A stretch of 64,000 bases of DNA from Pseudomonas chlororaphis (GCF_003731765.1 NZ_MOAL01000004.1:1860001-1924000); one strand, 5' to 3'; positions 27,434 to 36,937 are shown, numbered from the stretch's first letter. Notes: generated from the letters alone by a model not told the origin. Numbers and translations: made by a program.

Positions 27434-28381
27434 ATGGATGTGTTTATCCAGCAACTGCTCAACGGCTTGATGTCGGGCAGTCTCTACGCCTTGGTGGCCT
27501 TGGGTTACACCATGGTCTACGGCATTTTGCGGATCATCAATTTCGCCCACGGCGATGTGTTGATGGTCGGCGCCCTGGTGGGGCTGTCGGCGATTCGCCT
27601 GTTGCAGGTGGCCTTTCCCCAATTACCCGAGATGGCGGTGTTGCTGCTCGCTACCTTGATCGCCATGGCCCTGTGCGCGGCGCTGGCCATGCTGATCGAG
27701 CGCGTGGCCTATCGCCGCCTGCGCCAGGCGCCGCGCCTGGCACCACTGATCAGCGGCATCGGCGTGTCCCTGCTGTTGCAGACCATCGCCATGCTGATCT
27801 GGAGCCGCAACCCGCAAATGTTTCCCCAGTTGCTGCCCCTGGACCCGATCGAAGTGCTGCCCAGCGGCGACGGCCATGCGGCTATTACCCACGCCACGGC
27901 CTTGACCTCCATCGGTGTGGCCCTGGCGGTGATGCTGGCCCTGGTGCTGCTGGTGGAGCGCACGCGTTTTGGCCGGGCCATGCGCGCCGTGGCGGAAAAC
28001 CCGCAAGTGGCCAGCCTGATGGGCATCAACCCCAACCGCGTCATCGTTATCACCTTCGCCATCGGCGGTGCCTTGGCCGCCCTGGCCGGAATCATGATGG
28101 CCAGCAATTACGGCAGCGCGCACTTCTACATGGGTTTCCTGCCAGGGATCAAAGCCTTCACCGCTGCGGTGCTGGGCGGCATCGGCAACCTCAAGGGCGC
28201 CATGCTCGGCGGCCTGCTGCTGGGGCTGATTGAAGCCCTGGGCACCGGCTACCTGGGCGCCGCCACAGGCGGGGTGTTCGGCAGCAATTATCAGGATGTG
28301 TTCGCCTTTATCGTGTTGATCGCGGTGCTGGTGTTGCGTCCTTCGGGGATTCTTGGCGAACGACTGGCGACCCGGGCATGA
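27434..28381 (+). CDS. LivH-type ABC permease
   Basis: Inner-membrane permease of 315 residues with about eight helices. It shows the branched-chain-type strings LLNGLMSGSLYALVALGYTMVYGILRIINFAHGDVLMVGA and GFLPGIKAFTAAVLGGIGNLKGAMLGGLLLGLIEALG. I chose the ATG at 27434; a longer frame back to 27362 encodes no family sequence. First gene of an importer operon with ATGA overlaps throughout. The downstream enzymes suggest import of ATC or a ureido acid instead of leucine. Confidence 0.88.
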   Translation: MDVFIQQLLNGLMSGSLYALVALGYTMVYGILRIINFAHGDVLMVGALVGLSAIRLLQVAFPQLPEMAVLLLATLIAMALCAALAMLIERVAYRRLRQAPRLAPLISGIGVSLLLQTIAMLIWSRNPQMFPQLLPLDPIEVLPSGDGHAAITHATALTSIGVALAVMLALVLLVERTRFGRAMRAVAENPQVASLMGINPNRVIVITFAIGGALAALAGIMMASNYGSAHFYMGFLPGIKAFTAAVLGGIGNLKGAMLGGLLLGLIEALGTGYLGAATGGVFGSNYQDVFAFIVLIAVLVLRPSGILGERLATRA

Positions 28382-29481
28382 GTATTTCCAGCGCAATCAG
28401 CGCACCTTCCCGCCAGCGTGCCCATTTCGGCCTGCTGCTGTTCACCCTGGCGCTGGTCCTGGCGCCGTGGATCGTCGGCCATGCCGGTGGCAACACCTGG
28501 GTCCGCACCCTGGATTTCGCCTTGCTCTACATCATGCTGGCCCTGGGGCTGAACATCGTGGTGGGCTACGCCGGGTTGCTGGACATGGGGTTTATCGCCT
28601 TCTACGCGGTGGGCGCCTACCTGGCGGCGTTGTTGTCGTCGCCCCATCTGCTGACCCAATTCCCGGCCCTGGTGGCCTGGCTGCCGGACGGGTTGCACAC
28701 CTCGCTCTGGCTGATCCTGCCCCTGGCGGCGCTGCTGGCGGCCGGTTTTGGCGTGCTGCTGGGGGCCCCGACCCTGCGCTTGCGGGGAGATTACCTGGCC
28801 ATCGTGACCCTGGGCTTTGGCGAGATCATCCGCATCCTGCTGCGCAACCTCGACCGTCCGGTCAACCTGACCAATGGCGCCAAAGGCATCGCTCAGGTCG
28901 ACCCCGTGCAGTTGCTGGGCGTTAACCTGGGGCGTACCCAAGAGTTGTTTGGCCTGCGCCTGCCCTCGGTCTACCTGTACTACTACCTGTTCGCTGCCCT
29001 GGTGCTGTTGATTCTCCTGGCCTGCATGCGCCTGCAGGACTCGCGCATCGGCCGCGCCTGGATGGCGGTGCGTGAAGACGAGGAGGCGGCCCAGGCCATG
29101 GGCCTCAATACCCGGCGCCTGAAGTTACTGGCCTTCGCCATCGGCGCGGCGTTTGGCGGCATCAGCGGGGCCTTGTTCGCCTCGTTCCAGGGCTTTGTCT
29201 CGCCGGAGTCCTTCACCCTTAACGAATCCATTGCCGTGCTGGCCATGGTGGTGTTGGGCGGCATGGGGCACATCCCCGGGGTGATCCTCGGCTGTGTGCT
29301 GCTGGCGGCCTTGCCCGAAGCCCTGCGCGCGAGCATGGGCCCGCTGCAGCAGGCGCTGTTTGGCCAGGTGCTGCTGGACCCGGAAGTGATCCGCCAACTC
29401 TTCTATGGCCTGGCACTGATCCTGGCCATGCTCTATCGCCCGGCCGGGCTGTGGCCGGCCCGTACTGGAGGCCTGCGATGA
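28378..29481 (+). CDS. LivM-type ABC permease
   Basis: Second permease, 367 residues, ten or so helices. Family strings are LLYIMLALGLNIVVGYAGLLDMGFIAFYAVGAYLAALL, TLRLRGDYLAIVTLGFGEIIRILLRNL and FAIGAAFGGISGALFASFQGFVSPESF. Its start overlaps the livH-type stop by ATGA and its stop overlaps the next gene the same way, so the four transporter genes are translated as a coupled set. Confidence 0.9.
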   Translation: MSISSAISAPSRQRAHFGLLLFTLALVLAPWIVGHAGGNTWVRTLDFALLYIMLALGLNIVVGYAGLLDMGFIAFYAVGAYLAALLSSPHLLTQFPALVAWLPDGLHTSLWLILPLAALLAAGFGVLLGAPTLRLRGDYLAIVTLGFGEIIRILLRNLDRPVNLTNGAKGIAQVDPVQLLGVNLGRTQELFGLRLPSVYLYYYLFAALVLLILLACMRLQDSRIGRAWMAVREDEEAAQAMGLNTRRLKLLAFAIGAAFGGISGALFASFQGFVSPESFTLNESIAVLAMVVLGGMGHIPGVILGCVLLAALPEALRASMGPLQQALFGQVLLDPEVIRQLFYGLALILAMLYRPAGLWPARTGGLR

Positions 29482-30251
29482 GCCTGCCGCTGCTGCAAAT
29501 CGACCGGGTGCACAAGCGCTTTGGCGGGGTCGCGGCGCTGACGGATGTCAGCCTGCGCATCCAACCGGGGGAAATCTACGGGCTGATCGGCCCCAACGGT
29601 GCCGGCAAAACCACCTTCTTTAACGTCATGACCGGGCTCTACACCCCGGATTCCGGGCGCTTCCAGCTCGATGGCGAGGCCTATCGGCCGACCGCCGTGC
29701 ATCAGGTGGCCCAGGCCGGTATTGCCCGGACCTTCCAGAACATTCGCCTGTTCAACGCCATGAGCGCCCTGGAGAACGTCATGGTCGGGCGCCATGTGCG
29801 CACCCGCAACGGCCTGTGGGCGGCCCTGAGCCGGCATCGGCGGGCCCGGGAGGAGGAGGCCCGCACCCGCGAGCAGGCTCAGCAGTTGCTGGCCTATGTG
29901 GGCTTAACCGAGTTCGCTGATTACCGCGCCGACTCTCTGTCCTACGGCCACCAGCGGCGCCTGGAAATTGCCCGTGCCCTGGCCACCCAGCCGCGCCTGC
30001 TGGCCCTGGACGAGCCGGCGGCCGGCATGAATGCCAGTGAAAAAGTGCAGCTGCGCGGCCTGCTGGAAAAAATCCGTGGCGACGGCCACACCTTGTTGCT
30101 GATCGAACACGACGTGAAGCTGGTGATGGGCGTGTGCGACCGCATCAGCGTGCTGGATTACGGCCAGGTGATTGCCGTGGGCGCGCCGGCCGAGGTGCGT
30201 CGCGATCCGGCGGTGATCCGCGCCTACCTGGGAGCCAGCGCCAATGCCTGA
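29478..30251 (+). CDS. LivG-type ABC ATPase
   Basis: ATPase of 257 residues. Walker A is GPNGAGKTT, the signature region is LSYGHQRRLEIARALA, Walker B is LLALDEPAAGMN and the switch His lies in LLIEHDVKLVMGVCDR. The LSYGHQRRLEIARAL and AAGMN strings are diagnostic of LivG. Overlaps the permease gene upstream (ATGA) and the second ATPase downstream by eight bases. Confidence 0.92.
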   Translation: MSLPLLQIDRVHKRFGGVAALTDVSLRIQPGEIYGLIGPNGAGKTTFFNVMTGLYTPDSGRFQLDGEAYRPTAVHQVAQAGIARTFQNIRLFNAMSALENVMVGRHVRTRNGLWAALSRHRRAREEEARTREQAQQLLAYVGLTEFADYRADSLSYGHQRRLEIARALATQPRLLALDEPAAGMNASEKVQLRGLLEKIRGDGHTLLLIEHDVKLVMGVCDRISVLDYGQVIAVGAPAEVRRDPAVIRAYLGASANA

Positions 30252-30960
30252 GCCACTGCTGCATATCGAAGGCCTCAAGGTGCGATACGGCGCCATCGAG
30301 GCGGTCAAGTCCGTTGACCTGCACATTGCCGAGGGCGAGCGGGTGACCCTGATCGGCGCCAACGGTGCCGGCAAGAGCTCCAGCCTCAAGGCCCTGACCG
30401 GCTTGCTGCCGGCCGCTGCGGGGCAGATCCGTTTCGCCGGGCGCTCGATCCTTGGCCAGGCGCCCCATGACCTGTTGCGTGCCGGGATCGCCATGGTCCC
30501 GGAAGGCCGCGGCATCTTTGCCCGCATGAGTGTGCTGGAAAACCTCCAGGCCGGGGCCTACCTGCGCCGCGACAAGGCCCAGGTGCAGGCGGATATCCGC
30601 CAACTGTTCGAACACTTCCCGCGCCTGGAAGAGCGCTTGCAGCAATCGGCGGGGCTGCTGTCCGGCGGCGAGCAGCAAATGCTCGCCCTGGCCCGGGCAC
30701 TGTTGTCGCGGCCGCGCCTGCTGGTACTGGACGAGCCGTCCATGGGCCTGGCGCCGATCATGGTGGAGACGCTGTTCCAGGTGATCGATGACGTCTGCCG
30801 CCAGGGCATAACCCTGCTGCTGGTGGAGCAGAACGCCCGCCTGGCCCTGCAGGTCACCGACCGCGCCTATGTGATGGACACCGGCCGCATCAGCCTGAGT
30901 GGCGCTTCCCTGGATTTGCTCGACGACCCCGAGGTGCGCGCCGCCTACCTCGGCGAATGA
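30244..30960 (+). CDS. LivF-type ABC ATPase
   Basis: Second ATPase, 238 residues. Walker A GANGAGKSS has Ser in place of the usual final Thr, then VPEGRGIFARMSVLENLQAGAYLRRDK, signature LSGGEQQMLALARALLSRP, Walker B LLVLDEPSMGLAP and the switch region LVEQNARLAL. The VPEGR.IF and EPSMGLAP strings are typical of LivF. Pairs with the LivG-type protein. Confidence 0.92.
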   Translation: MPEPLLHIEGLKVRYGAIEAVKSVDLHIAEGERVTLIGANGAGKSSSLKALTGLLPAAAGQIRFAGRSILGQAPHDLLRAGIAMVPEGRGIFARMSVLENLQAGAYLRRDKAQVQADIRQLFEHFPRLEERLQQSAGLLSGGEQQMLALARALLSRPRLLVLDEPSMGLAPIMVETLFQVIDDVCRQGITLLLVEQNARLALQVTDRAYVMDTGRISLSGASLDLLDDPEVRAAYLGE

Positions 30961-31050
30961 ATTGCATCACCGACCGACGCTACCGGACGCCCGGCGTGTT
31001 CCGACAAGCCCGTGCAGGCCATGTGAGGCCTGCCTGTTAAGGAAAGACCC

Positions 31051-32220
31051 ATGAACGCTTCAGCCCCTAAACAATCCGCTCCATTCAAACGCGCCGCCTT
31101 GTTCGGACTGGCGCTTAGCAGCCTGGCCAGCACCCTGGCCCAGGCCGACCAGACCGTATTGATCGGCCTGGCCGGCCCCTTGACCGGGCCCTCGGCACGG
31201 ATCGGCAAAGACCTGGAAAACGGCGCACAACTGGCCATCGACCAGGCCAACGCCCGCCAGCCGAAAATCCATGGCGAAGCGGTGACCTACAAGCTGCTCT
31301 CCGAAGACGACCAGTCCGACCCGCGCACCGCGGTGGCCGTGGCCCAGCGCCTGGTGGACGCCGAAGTGGTGGGCGTGGTCGGCCACTGGAACACCGGCAC
31401 CAGCATTCCCGCTGCCCGGGTCTACCACGACGCTGGCATTGCCCAGGTGGCGCCGGTGGCCACCGGCCACGCGTACACCCAGCAAGGTTTCGACACCAGC
31501 TTCCGGATCATGGGCCACGACGATGACGGCGGTCAGGTCGCCGGCCGCTACGCCTTGCAGACCCTCAAGGCCAAGCGCATCGCTGTGATCGACGACCGCA
31601 CCGCCTTTGGCCAGGGCCTGGCCGACCAGTTCGCCAAAGCCATCGAAGCCGGCGGCGCCCAGGTGGTGGCGCGGGAGTACGTGGACGACAAGACCATCGA
31701 CTTCAGCGCGGTGTTGACCAATATCCGTAGCCAGAACCCTGACCTGATCTTCTTTGGCGGCGTGGACTCCCAGGCCGCGCCATTGGCCCGCCGCATCAAG
31801 CAGTTGGGCATCAAGGCCCCGCTGATGGGCGCCGGCGGTTTTGTCAGCCAGACGTTCCTGCAATTGGTGAAGAACGATGGCGAAGGGGTGATCGCCCTGG
31901 AGCCGGGCCTGGCCGTGGCGCAGATGCCGGGTGGCAAAGCCTTCGAGCAGGCCTATCAGCAGCGCTTCAAGACCTCCATTGAACTGCACGCGCCGTTTGC
32001 CTATGACGGCGTCGGGGTGCTGATCGCGGCCATTGAAAAAGCCGATTCCACCGACCCGCGCCAGTACCTGCCGGTGCTGCGTGCCATCAACTACCCGGGC
32101 GTCACCGGCACCATCGCCTTCGACGCCCAGGGGAACCTGAAGAACCCGTCGTTCACCGTGTACCAGGTCAAGGCCAATCAATGGCAGCCGGTCAGCGTGG
32201 CGGGCGGCGCGGCGCAATAA
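31051..32220 (+). CDS. Periplasmic substrate-binding protein, LivK/BraC family
   Basis: Binding protein of 389 residues with a long signal peptide (ends ASTLAQA before DQTVLIGLAGPLTGPSARIGKDLENGAQLAID). Later family strings are EDDQSDPRTAVAVAQRLVDAEVVGVVGHWNTGTSIPAA and YEYVDDK-like EYVDDKTIDFSAVLTNIRSQNPDLIFFGG. It follows the ATPases by 90 bases and precedes the hydrolase genes by 77, all on one strand. It should define the specificity of the importer. The GHWNTGTSIPAARVY segment contacts the alpha-amino acid group in the Liv family, consistent with an amino-acid-like ligand. Confidence 0.9.
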   Translation: MNASAPKQSAPFKRAALFGLALSSLASTLAQADQTVLIGLAGPLTGPSARIGKDLENGAQLAIDQANARQPKIHGEAVTYKLLSEDDQSDPRTAVAVAQRLVDAEVVGVVGHWNTGTSIPAARVYHDAGIAQVAPVATGHAYTQQGFDTSFRIMGHDDDGGQVAGRYALQTLKAKRIAVIDDRTAFGQGLADQFAKAIEAGGAQVVAREYVDDKTIDFSAVLTNIRSQNPDLIFFGGVDSQAAPLARRIKQLGIKAPLMGAGGFVSQTFLQLVKNDGEGVIALEPGLAVAQMPGGKAFEQAYQQRFKTSIELHAPFAYDGVGVLIAAIEKADSTDPRQYLPVLRAINYPGVTGTIAFDAQGNLKNPSFTVYQVKANQWQPVSVAGGAAQ

Positions 32221-32297
32221 GCCAGCACGCGTCACTGAAACAACCCACCGGGCGGGCGCAGATCCGTCCGGTTCCGTGGAGCTGATGGAGGCACACA

Positions 32298-32789
32298 ATG
32301 AGCAAGTTGCAAGGTGAACTGGGCATCCTCGCCCGGCGGCGCATCGAGGCCGAAATCATCAAACCGATTTACGACATCCTGGTGCGCGAACACGGCCAGG
32401 CCCACGCCGCAGCGGTGATTGGCGAGGCCGTGGGTAACGCCGCGATCCAGGCCGGCAAGCATTTCGCCGGCCTTGAAGAGCAGGGCGCCGACCTCAAGAG
32501 TTTTGTCGAGCTGCAAGTGCTCTGGGAAGCGGACGACGCGCTGAAGGTGGAAATCATCGCCAGCGACGCCGAGCACTATGACTACGACGTCAAGCGTTGC
32601 CGCTACGCCGAGATGTACCACGAGATGGGCCTGGGCGAGATCGGCCATCTGTTGTCGTGCAACCGCGACGAGCTGTTCATCGTTGGCTACAACCCGGACA
32701 TCCAGTTGACCCGCACCCAGACCATCATGGGCGGTGCGCCGCGCTGCGATTTCCGCTACCGGGCCAAGCCCCAGGAACCGCGCTCATGA
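32298..32789 (+). CDS. L-2-amino-thiazoline-4-carboxylate hydrolase family protein
   Basis: Protein of 163 residues matching the ATC hydrolase family in its whole length: ELGILARRRIEAEIIKPIYDILVREHG at the start, then LWEADDALKVEI, YDVKRCRYAEMYHEMGLGEIGHLLSCNRDE and TRTQTIMGGAPRCDFRYR. In Pseudomonas this enzyme opens the thiazoline ring of ATC to N-carbamoyl-L-cysteine. The next gene, overlapping by ATGA, is an N-carbamoyl amino acid hydrolase, the second enzyme of the same pathway. Not all family members have been assayed, so another cyclic ureide-like substrate is possible. Confidence 0.82.
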   Translation: MSKLQGELGILARRRIEAEIIKPIYDILVREHGQAHAAAVIGEAVGNAAIQAGKHFAGLEEQGADLKSFVELQVLWEADDALKVEIIASDAEHYDYDVKRCRYAEMYHEMGLGEIGHLLSCNRDELFIVGYNPDIQLTRTQTIMGGAPRCDFRYRAKPQEPRS

Positions 32790-34018
32790 GCGCCCTGGCG
32801 CGGGTCAATGGCGAGCGCCTGTGGGCCTCGCTGATGGAGATGGCGCAGATCGGCGCCACGGCCAAGGGCGGCGTTTCGCGGCTGGCCCTGACGGAAGAGG
32901 ACCGGCGTGGTCGCGACCTGTTTGTAGCCTGGGCCGAAGCCGCGGGCTGCACGGTGCGGGTCGATGCCATGGGCAATATCTTTGCCCGCCGTGCCGGGCG
33001 CCAGGAACACCTGGCGCCGGTGCTCACGGGTTCCCACGGTGATTCGCAGCCGGCGGGTGGCAAGTTCGACGGCATCTACGGGGTACTCGCCGGCCTGGAA
33101 GTGATTCGCACCCTGAACGATTTGCAGATCGTCACCGAACGGCCGATCGAGGTGGTCAACTGGACCAACGAAGAAGGTTCGCGCTTCGCTCCGGCGATGA
33201 TCGCCTCCGGGGTGTACGCCGGGGTCTTCGACCTGGCCTACGGGCTGTCGCGCAGCGATGCCGAGGGCGTGAGCATTGGCCAGGCCCTGGAACAGATCGG
33301 CTATGCCGGCCCCGAAGCGGTGGGTGGCCAGGCGCTGCATGCGGCCTTTGAGCTGCACATCGAGCAGGGGCCGATTCTGGAAGCCCAGGGCTTGACCATT
33401 GGTGTGGTCAGCGGCGCCCAGGGCCAGCGCTGGTATGAAGTGGAACTGAACGGGCGCAGCGCCCATGCCGGCACCACGCCCATGGACCATCGCCTGGACG
33501 CCTTGCTGGGGTTTGCCCGGGTGGTGGAGGCGGTCAATCGATTGGGGCTGGAGCAGGGCGCCGAAGGCCGGGCCACGGTGGGCATGGCGCAGATCCACCC
33601 CAACTCGCGCAATGTGGTGCCTGGGCGGGTGTTTTTCAGCGTGGAATTCCGTCACCCGGACGAAGCCGTGCTGGCCCTTCAAGACCAGCAGTTGCGCGAG
33701 GCCGTGGCCGCCATCGCCGGGCAGATCGGCTTGCAGCACCGCGTGCAGCAGATCTTCCAGTACGCGCCGATTGCCTTTGATAGGGACTGTGTCGAGGTGG
33801 TGCGGGCGGCCAGCGAAGCCCTGGGCTATAGCCATCGACCGATGATCTCCGGCGCCGGGCATGACGCCTGCTACCTGAACCGGGTGGCGCCGACGGCGAT
33901 GATTTTTGTGCCCTGCGTCGATGGCTTGAGCCATAACGAAGCCGAGCACATTCACCCCCATTGGTCCGAGGCCGGGGCCAATGTGCTGCTGCACGCCATG
34001 CTGGCCAAGGCGCAGTAA
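32786..34018 (+). CDS. Zn-dependent N-carbamoyl-L-amino acid hydrolase (HyuC/AllC type)
   Basis: Peptidase M20-like amidohydrolase of 410 residues. Visible metal and substrate strings are LTGSHGDSQPAGGKFDGIYGVLAGLEVIRTL, VVNWTNEEGSRFAPAMIASG, FELHIEQGPILE, GRSAHAGTTPMDHRLDAL and ISGAGHDACYLN. It would remove the carbamoyl group from N-carbamoyl-L-cysteine, releasing cysteine, CO2 and ammonia. The ATG at 32786 overlaps the upstream stop. Allantoate amidohydrolase is a sequence-similar alternative, but the ATC hydrolase partner points to the cysteine pathway. Confidence 0.85.
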   Translation: MSALARVNGERLWASLMEMAQIGATAKGGVSRLALTEEDRRGRDLFVAWAEAAGCTVRVDAMGNIFARRAGRQEHLAPVLTGSHGDSQPAGGKFDGIYGVLAGLEVIRTLNDLQIVTERPIEVVNWTNEEGSRFAPAMIASGVYAGVFDLAYGLSRSDAEGVSIGQALEQIGYAGPEAVGGQALHAAFELHIEQGPILEAQGLTIGVVSGAQGQRWYEVELNGRSAHAGTTPMDHRLDALLGFARVVEAVNRLGLEQGAEGRATVGMAQIHPNSRNVVPGRVFFSVEFRHPDEAVLALQDQQLREAVAAIAGQIGLQHRVQQIFQYAPIAFDRDCVEVVRAASEALGYSHRPMISGAGHDACYLNRVAPTAMIFVPCVDGLSHNEAEHIHPHWSEAGANVLLHAMLAKAQ

Positions 34019-34045
34019 CCAGCGGTTGCAGGCCCGGCGGCCGCC

Positions 34046-35854
34046 TCAGCCGCGCAGTTTCTTGTACAGCGTGGTGCGGGAAATCCCCAGTTGGCTGGCG
34101 GTGGCGGTGATGTTGCCGCCGTTGGCCGCCAGCGCGGCCGCGACGGTGCGGCGTACGCTGTGGTGCAGCTCGCCGGGTGTTGGCGACTCAAGGTCGGCGC
34201 CCATGGCCGCCGGCAGATGCTCGACACGAATCAGCGCCTCATCGCCCGCCAGGGCGGCGGCCAGGCGCAGGGTTTGTTCCAGTTGGCGGATGTTGCCCGG
34301 CCAGGGTTGGCGCAGCAGCACCTGCAAGGCCTGGGCGTCCAGGGGCGGGGCACCGTAGCGCAGGCGCAGGCGTTCGATCAGGGGGCCCAGGTCTTGGCGC
34401 TGGGCCAGGCTGGGCAAGCGGACGCACAGGCCGTTGAGGCGGTAATACAGGTCTTCGCGAAAGCTCTGTTGCTGCAGGCGTTGCTGCAGGTCGCAATGGG
34501 TGGCGCTGATCAGCCGTACTTGCAACGGGCGCCGGGTGCTGCTGCCGAGGCGGGTGATCTCGCGCTCTTGCAGCACCCGCAGCAGGCGGGTTTGCAGGGC
34601 GGCCGGCATGTCGCCGATCTCGTCCAGCAAGAGGGTGCCGCCGTGGGCGGCTTCCAGTTGGCCCTGGGCCCCACCTTTGCGGGCGCCGGTAAAGGTGCCT
34701 TCCTCATAACCGAACAGCTCGGCCTCGATCAGGCTTTCGGGGATGGCCGCGCAATTGATGGCGACAAAGGGCGCCTGGGGGTTCCAGTGTTCGTGCAGGG
34801 CTCGGGCAAACACCTCTTTGCCGGTGCCGGTGTCACCTTGCAGCAGGATCGGCACCCCGGCGGCGAAGGCTTTGTGGGCCTGCTGCAACTGCTGGTTGAG
34901 CTGCGGGTCGGCACCCAGGGCCGAGGTGGACGCCACCGGGAACGCCAGTGGCGGGCTGTCGCGGCGTTGCTCCAGCACCTGGGCGTAGAGCCGGGAGCCG
35001 TCGCTGAGGGTCAATTGTTGCGGGGCACGGTGCAGGTCCAACTGGCTGCTTTCTTCAAACAGGTGGTCCAGGCGCTGGCCCACGGGCCGATAGTGCTCCA
35101 GCCCGAGCAGGCGCTGGGCGGCCCGATTGGCATTCTGGATGCGCCCGCTGCTGTCCACCGCGAGCAAACCTTGCAAGGGCGTGCCGAGCAGGCGCGGGTC
35201 GTGTTGCAGGGACAGCACGCGGCAATCGCCCAGGCTGTTGAACAGACGGTTTTCCGCCGCCATGGCCGCGTGGCTCAGTTGCTCCAGCACGGCCCCGGCC
35301 TGACGGTCGCCGATGCCGGTGATGTCCAGGGCGCCGATGACTTCACCGTGCAGGCCGCGGATCGGCACGCTGACGCAGAAAAACTGGGCGAAATCGCTGA
35401 GGTAATGCTGGTTGCCGATCAGCACCATCGGCACGCCTTCGGCCAAGGTGCAGCTGGGGGCGGTGGTGCCGATATCGGCCTCCTGAATCCGCCGCCCGGC
35501 CTGCAACGGCTGCAGCGGCCCGTGCAGGTTCCGAGCCTGGCGGGCATGCACGATCATGCCCTGGGGGTTGACGCAGAAAATCGTCCAGGAGGCGCCGCCG
35601 ATCTGTTGCCACAGGCGGTCGATTTCCGGGCTGACGCAGGCGGCCAACCGTTGGTCCTGTTCATCCAGGGGCAGCAGGCCGACGTCCTGGCGCGGGCGCC
35701 AGGACTGGTCGGGCAACAGGCCTGTGGCCCGGGAGCGAACCCAGGATTGTGCGACGCTGCTGGGCAGCAGGTCGGCCGGCAAGGCACCGCCTTCGACGAA
35801 ACGCTGGCGAGCGATCACCAGGCGCTGCTGGGCCTGCAGGGCGTGGGCATCCAT
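34046..35854 (-). CDS. Sigma54-dependent activator, AcoR-like
   Basis: Activator of 602 residues. An N-terminal GAF-type sensor region (about 70-200) and a PAS-like segment (about 220-270) precede an AAA+ domain with Walker A GDTGTGKEVFARALHEHW, the sigma54-contact loop reading GTFTGA, LLLDEIGDMP as Walker B and an arginine-finger region (SFREDLYYRLNG). A Fis-type helix-turn-helix ends the protein (GGNITATASQLGISRTTLYKKLRG). The loop has Thr where most family members have Ala (GAFTGA). It is the last gene of the aryl-alcohol cluster and should act at the -24/-12 promoter near 39637-39652. Confidence 0.88.
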   Translation of the reverse strand: MDAHALQAQQRLVIARQRFVEGGALPADLLPSSVAQSWVRSRATGLLPDQSWRPRQDVGLLPLDEQDQRLAACVSPEIDRLWQQIGGASWTIFCVNPQGMIVHARQARNLHGPLQPLQAGRRIQEADIGTTAPSCTLAEGVPMVLIGNQHYLSDFAQFFCVSVPIRGLHGEVIGALDITGIGDRQAGAVLEQLSHAAMAAENRLFNSLGDCRVLSLQHDPRLLGTPLQGLLAVDSSGRIQNANRAAQRLLGLEHYRPVGQRLDHLFEESSQLDLHRAPQQLTLSDGSRLYAQVLEQRRDSPPLAFPVASTSALGADPQLNQQLQQAHKAFAAGVPILLQGDTGTGKEVFARALHEHWNPQAPFVAINCAAIPESLIEAELFGYEEGTFTGARKGGAQGQLEAAHGGTLLLDEIGDMPAALQTRLLRVLQEREITRLGSSTRRPLQVRLISATHCDLQQRLQQQSFREDLYYRLNGLCVRLPSLAQRQDLGPLIERLRLRYGAPPLDAQALQVLLRQPWPGNIRQLEQTLRLAAALAGDEALIRVEHLPAAMGADLESPTPGELHHSVRRTVAAALAANGGNITATASQLGISRTTLYKKLRG

Positions 35855-35947
35855 GGAGAGACCTTTTTATTGTGAGAGGGGCCGCCGGGGGCGGCACCCA
35901 CTGATCTATACCTCGACCGGCGCGCCGTCAAGATCAGGCCCACGCCA

Positions 35948-36838
35948 TCAGAACAACAGCAGTGCCCGCAGGTTGAGCCCCAGGTCTTCCTGGAAACCGC
36001 CCACCACCTTGATGTCTTGGGTCAGCTGGGCGCTGAGCTGGACCCGGCTGCCGACCATCTGCTGGAACTCAGCCCGCACTTGCTGCACCTCGGTTTTCTG
36101 GCCGTTGTAATCACCGTCCACGTACTGCTTGCCGCCTGTGCTGGTGCTGTAGCCCAGGGCCAGGCGTTGGGCCGGGTTGAAGTCGTAGCGCAGGTTGCCC
36201 TGCAACTGGTAGGTGGTGTCCTGCTTGAGGGTCTGGCTGGCGGCGCCGGCATCATTGTTGCGCCCGTAGAACACCGCGTCGGCGTAGAGCTCCATGGAGA
36301 ACTTGCCCCACAGCGGCTCGACCCAGCCCAGTTGCAGGTCGCCCTTGAAGCGGTTTTCGCCCAGGTTCAACCCGTCGTTGCGGTCGTAGCGGCCCCAAGG
36401 CAGGTAGATCAGCGGGGTGATGCCCAGGTAACGCCCACTGGCCCCGGCGGCCGGTTGGTTGACCAGCCAGAAGGTGGCGCCGAGGATCGGGTCGGCCATG
36501 CCGCTGGCACTGCCCAGGGACTGGCCGGCAATGCGCGCGTCGTAAATATGGCCGAAGGGCAGGAGGATCTGCGGGTCGACGGTCATGCCGCCGATCTCCA
36601 TGAAGTGGATCAACCGCAGGATGCTGATGTTGGATTTAAGGCCGGTGGCGTGGGTGCTGTCGGGGCCGCCGTCGGCGTTGAAGCGCTCGGCGCGGCCGTA
36701 TTGCTGGTACCAGGCCGCGACGTTGGTGCCGGCGGGCAGGGCGGTGTAGTCACCGGCATTCACATCCACCGCCAGGGCGGGGGTCGAACTCAGGGCGAGC
36801 GCCAGCAGGCCCAGAGCATTGCGGGAAAGATTCGGCAC
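35948..36838 (-). CDS. Outer-membrane protein of the MetA/SphA phenol-degradation family
   Basis: Beta-barrel protein of about 296 residues with a signal peptide (NALGLLALALSSTPALA before VDVNAGDYTALPAGTNVAAWYQQYG). Family strings are FGHIYDARIAGQSLGSASGMADPILGATFWL and ITPLIYLPWGRYDRNDGLNLGENRFKGDLQLGWV, ending in a terminal aromatic strand (LNLRALLLF). Such proteins are thought to let hydrophobic aromatics cross the outer membrane. The start is most likely GTG at 36838, with AGGA upstream; the ATG at 36946 lies before a hairpin and encodes no signal sequence. Confidence 0.8.
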   Translation of the reverse strand: MPNLSRNALGLLALALSSTPALAVDVNAGDYTALPAGTNVAAWYQQYGRAERFNADGGPDSTHATGLKSNISILRLIHFMEIGGMTVDPQILLPFGHIYDARIAGQSLGSASGMADPILGATFWLVNQPAAGASGRYLGITPLIYLPWGRYDRNDGLNLGENRFKGDLQLGWVEPLWGKFSMELYADAVFYGRNNDAGAASQTLKQDTTYQLQGNLRYDFNPAQRLALGYSTSTGGKQYVDGDYNGQKTEVQQVRAEFQQMVGSRVQLSAQLTQDIKVVGGFQEDLGLNLRALLLF

Positions 36839-36916
36839 GGGGGCATTCCTGTTTCTTGTTGTTATGGGGGGGTTATAGGGGGTGTTGGTGATGGGCCTCG
36901 GTGTCAGGGGCCAGTG

Positions 36917-36937
36917 CCGGAGCGCAGGGCGCTCCGG
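36917..36937. repeat. Perfect hairpin between adh and porin genes
   Basis: Nine-base arms CCGGAGCGC and GCGCTCCGG with a three-base loop and no T-run. It lies between the alcohol dehydrogenase stop and the porin start, so it probably tunes RNA stability or partial termination within the operon. Confidence 0.55.
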
